Assembly: GCA_003445035.1 (NCBI GenBank)
Contig: DLVV01000073.1
Span: 28,319 to 34,173, forward strand
Length of the DNA stretch: 5,855 nucleotides
Origin: Planctomycetaceae bacterium
GTDB taxonomy: Bacteria > Planctomycetota > Planctomycetia > Planctomycetales > Planctomycetaceae
Direction: 5' to 3'
The translations under genes and the position numbers were made by a program. The notes under the pieces were generated by a model that did no database searches, had not been told where the DNA came from, and was given only the letters and a program-made list of their open reading frames with translations. Positions 4,581 to 5,855 of the stretch are shown here, piece after piece (positions within the stretch are counted from its first letter, which is position 1; every line of letters starts with the position of its first letter).

Positions 4581-5855
4581 GCCGACCAGGCTCAACAGGT
4601 TGCCGGCCAGGGTGGTCACGACGATTCTGCCGTCGCGGTCGACCAGCAGTCCGCCCGGCAACGGTTCGTCCTTCACCTCGTGTCGCCACGTCGCCTTGCC
4701 GGAGGCCTGGTCAAAGGCCACCACGAACCACTGGGGCTGGGCACGGTACTTCTGCTGGTGCTGGACCACGGCCACGATGGCATTGGGACCCACCACCAGT
4801 GACATCGCCTCGAACTTGTTGCTTTCACCCAACGAGCTCTGCCAGCGAATCGCCTTGGTCTTGCTCAAGTCCGAGGCGACCGTGCCCCGGCTTCCCTTGG
4901 CCGGTTCATCGGCGTTGATTCTCTCGAGGACCTTGCTGGTGTCACAGCAGGTCAGCAGGCCGTGCTTGAAGTTGACCAGCGCCACGGTGGACTTGTTCCA
5001 GGCCGGTGGGATCCCGCCGAAGTTGAGCCTCAGGCGACGCTTGGCCGTGTGCACTTCGAAGCTGCCCTTGCTCGAGACGTTTCGTGGCGAGGAGAACAGG
5101 ATCCGGCCACCGGCCACCGGGACCTTGCCGCCGAGCACCCCGACGTAGCGTCCGTGGTTGGACTGCGGCCGGCCCTGCGACTTGGCCTTGGCCAGGCACT
5201 TGCCGGTCTTCAGGTCGAAGGGGGCCGGCGAGATCTGGTTGCCACCGGCCAGGATCAGGCGGCCGTCGTGGATCGTCAGGTTGCCCTGGGCACTGATCCC
5301 CTTGCGGATTCCGGCATTCAGGTGGCCGGACGAATTGTTCTGCCACTTCAAGGTCCCGGTGACGGCGTCGATCGCGTAGACGTAGGTGCCGTCGTGGTCG
5401 ATCATGCCGGCGGCGAAGTAGGCGATGCCATCGGAGACCAGCACGCCGGTGTTGACCGGCCAGGTCGAGGTGAGGCGTCCGTAGACCATGATCTGTCGCT
5501 CGGCCGGGGCGGCACGAAATCGCCACAGCGGCCGGCCGGTTGCCGCTTCCAGGCAGTAGACGAAACCGTCACCGGCTCCGGCGTACAACCGCCCACCGGC
5601 GATGGTGGGGGGCATGCGAATCGGAGCATTGGCCGGGAAATTCCAGCGAACCGCACCCGAGCCGGCATCGACGGCGTGGATCACTCCGTCGAGACCGGTC
5701 GTGAAGATCAGCCCCGCCGCGGCGACCGAGGGCACCGGCTGCGATCCGGCCGGGTGATTGAACCGCCACGACGGCTTGATCGACGCCGGCAGTTTCACCG
5801 AGGTGCTCGAGGAACGGTCATTGTCGCTGCGGTGTGTGCTCCAGTCGGATTCGGT
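4572..5855 (-). CDS. PQQ-like beta-propeller repeat protein, C-terminal part (5' end beyond window)
   Basis: 427 residues are visible; the frame is still open at the right edge, so the start lies outside. Residue 1 below is the codon at 5855-5853. Residues 4-14 (DWSTHRSDNDR) match the D-W-x3-R-x-D-N-x-R-S opening typical of PQQ-like propellers, followed by blades with the usual G-x-(L/I)-(Y/F)-x-G...V-x-(A/C)-(L/V/I)-(D/E)-A-x-(T/S)-G-x3-W pattern: the first two blades fall near 47-70 and 87-112, another near 150-177, and the last ends in GRIVVTTLAGNLLSLVGGE. The family is usually extracytoplasmic; blade proteins bind PQQ or simply form a scaffold. No heme site or dehydrogenase catalytic residues were recognised, so an enzymatic role is not claimed. 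A GTG at 5798 would cut through the opening motif and is not the real start. In planctomycetes similar propellers often form the C-terminal half of longer proteins (recollection, not checked). The stop codon lies in an inverted repeat. Confidence 0.88.
   Translation of the reverse strand, partial: TESDWSTHRSDNDRSSSTSVKLPASIKPSWRFNHPAGSQPVPSVAAAGLIFTTGLDGVIHAVDAGSGAVRWNFPANAPIRMPPTIAGGRLYAGAGDGFVYCLEAATGRPLWRFRAAPAERQIMVYGRLTSTWPVNTGVLVSDGIAYFAAGMIDHDGTYVYAIDAVTGTLKWQNNSSGHLNAGIRKGISAQGNLTIHDGRLILAGGNQISPAPFDLKTGKCLAKAKSQGRPQSNHGRYVGVLGGKVPVAGGRILFSSPRNVSSKGSFEVHTAKRRLRLNFGGIPPAWNKSTVALVNFKHGLLTCCDTSKVLERINADEPAKGSRGTVASDLSKTKAIRWQSSLGESNKFEAMSLVVGPNAIVAVVQHQQKYRAQPQWFVVAFDQASGKATWRHEVKDEPLPGGLLVDRDGRIVVTTLAGNLLSLVGGE

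Noticed and set aside
1..5855. CRISPR arrays, tRNA genes, insertion sequence ends, riboswitches
   Set aside because: No regularly spaced direct repeats other than coding GGKK and LRR units, no cloverleaf, and no transposase or terminal inverted repeats were seen on either strand.

Overview
The window is GC-rich chromosomal DNA, most likely from a planctomycete (Planctomycetota). The assignment is inferred from the combination of genes: a leucine-rich-repeat protein with regular 24-residue units of the L-x-x-L-x-L-x-x-T-x-(V/I/L)-(T/S)-D type, an ECF-like sigma factor with the D-(A/S)-S-D-(I/L)-V-Q signature, a PQQ-type beta-propeller protein opening with a D-W-x3-R-x-D-N-x-R-S motif, and a membrane-anchored FMN-binding glutamate-synthase-domain protein. 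No rRNA, tRNA, insertion sequence, CRISPR array or phage gene was seen, and no gene is clearly broken.

Layout, left to right. (1) 13-1566, minus: a complete GltB-like FMN/3Fe-4S protein with one N-terminal membrane helix. (2) 1567-1744: a divergent intergenic region with a plausible sigma70-type promoter on each strand. (3) 1745-2887, plus: a two-helix membrane protein with a Lys/Gly-rich linker (GGKK repeats) followed by eight 24-residue LRRs. (4) 2889-3536, minus: an ECF-like sigma factor, convergent with the LRR gene with one base between the stop codons. (5) 3537-3700: a second divergent region with a striking G6/A8/A5 purine run. (6) 3701-4075 and 4165-4530, plus: two tandem paralogous small membrane proteins of unknown function, each with its own ribosome binding site and about 40% identical to each other. 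(7) 4572-5855, minus: the C-terminal part of a PQQ-like beta-propeller protein whose true start lies beyond the right edge. An 8-bp perfect inverted repeat spans its stop codon and sits between the convergent ends.

The genes do not form one obvious pathway or operon; strand alternates at almost every gene. The only plausible functional unit is the small-membrane-protein pair, possibly with the divergently transcribed sigma factor, which has no recognisable anti-sigma gene in view. That link is inference from position only. I see no firm evidence of a new defence, mobile or biosynthetic system; the least explained items are the paralogous small membrane pair and the GGKK-LRR membrane protein.
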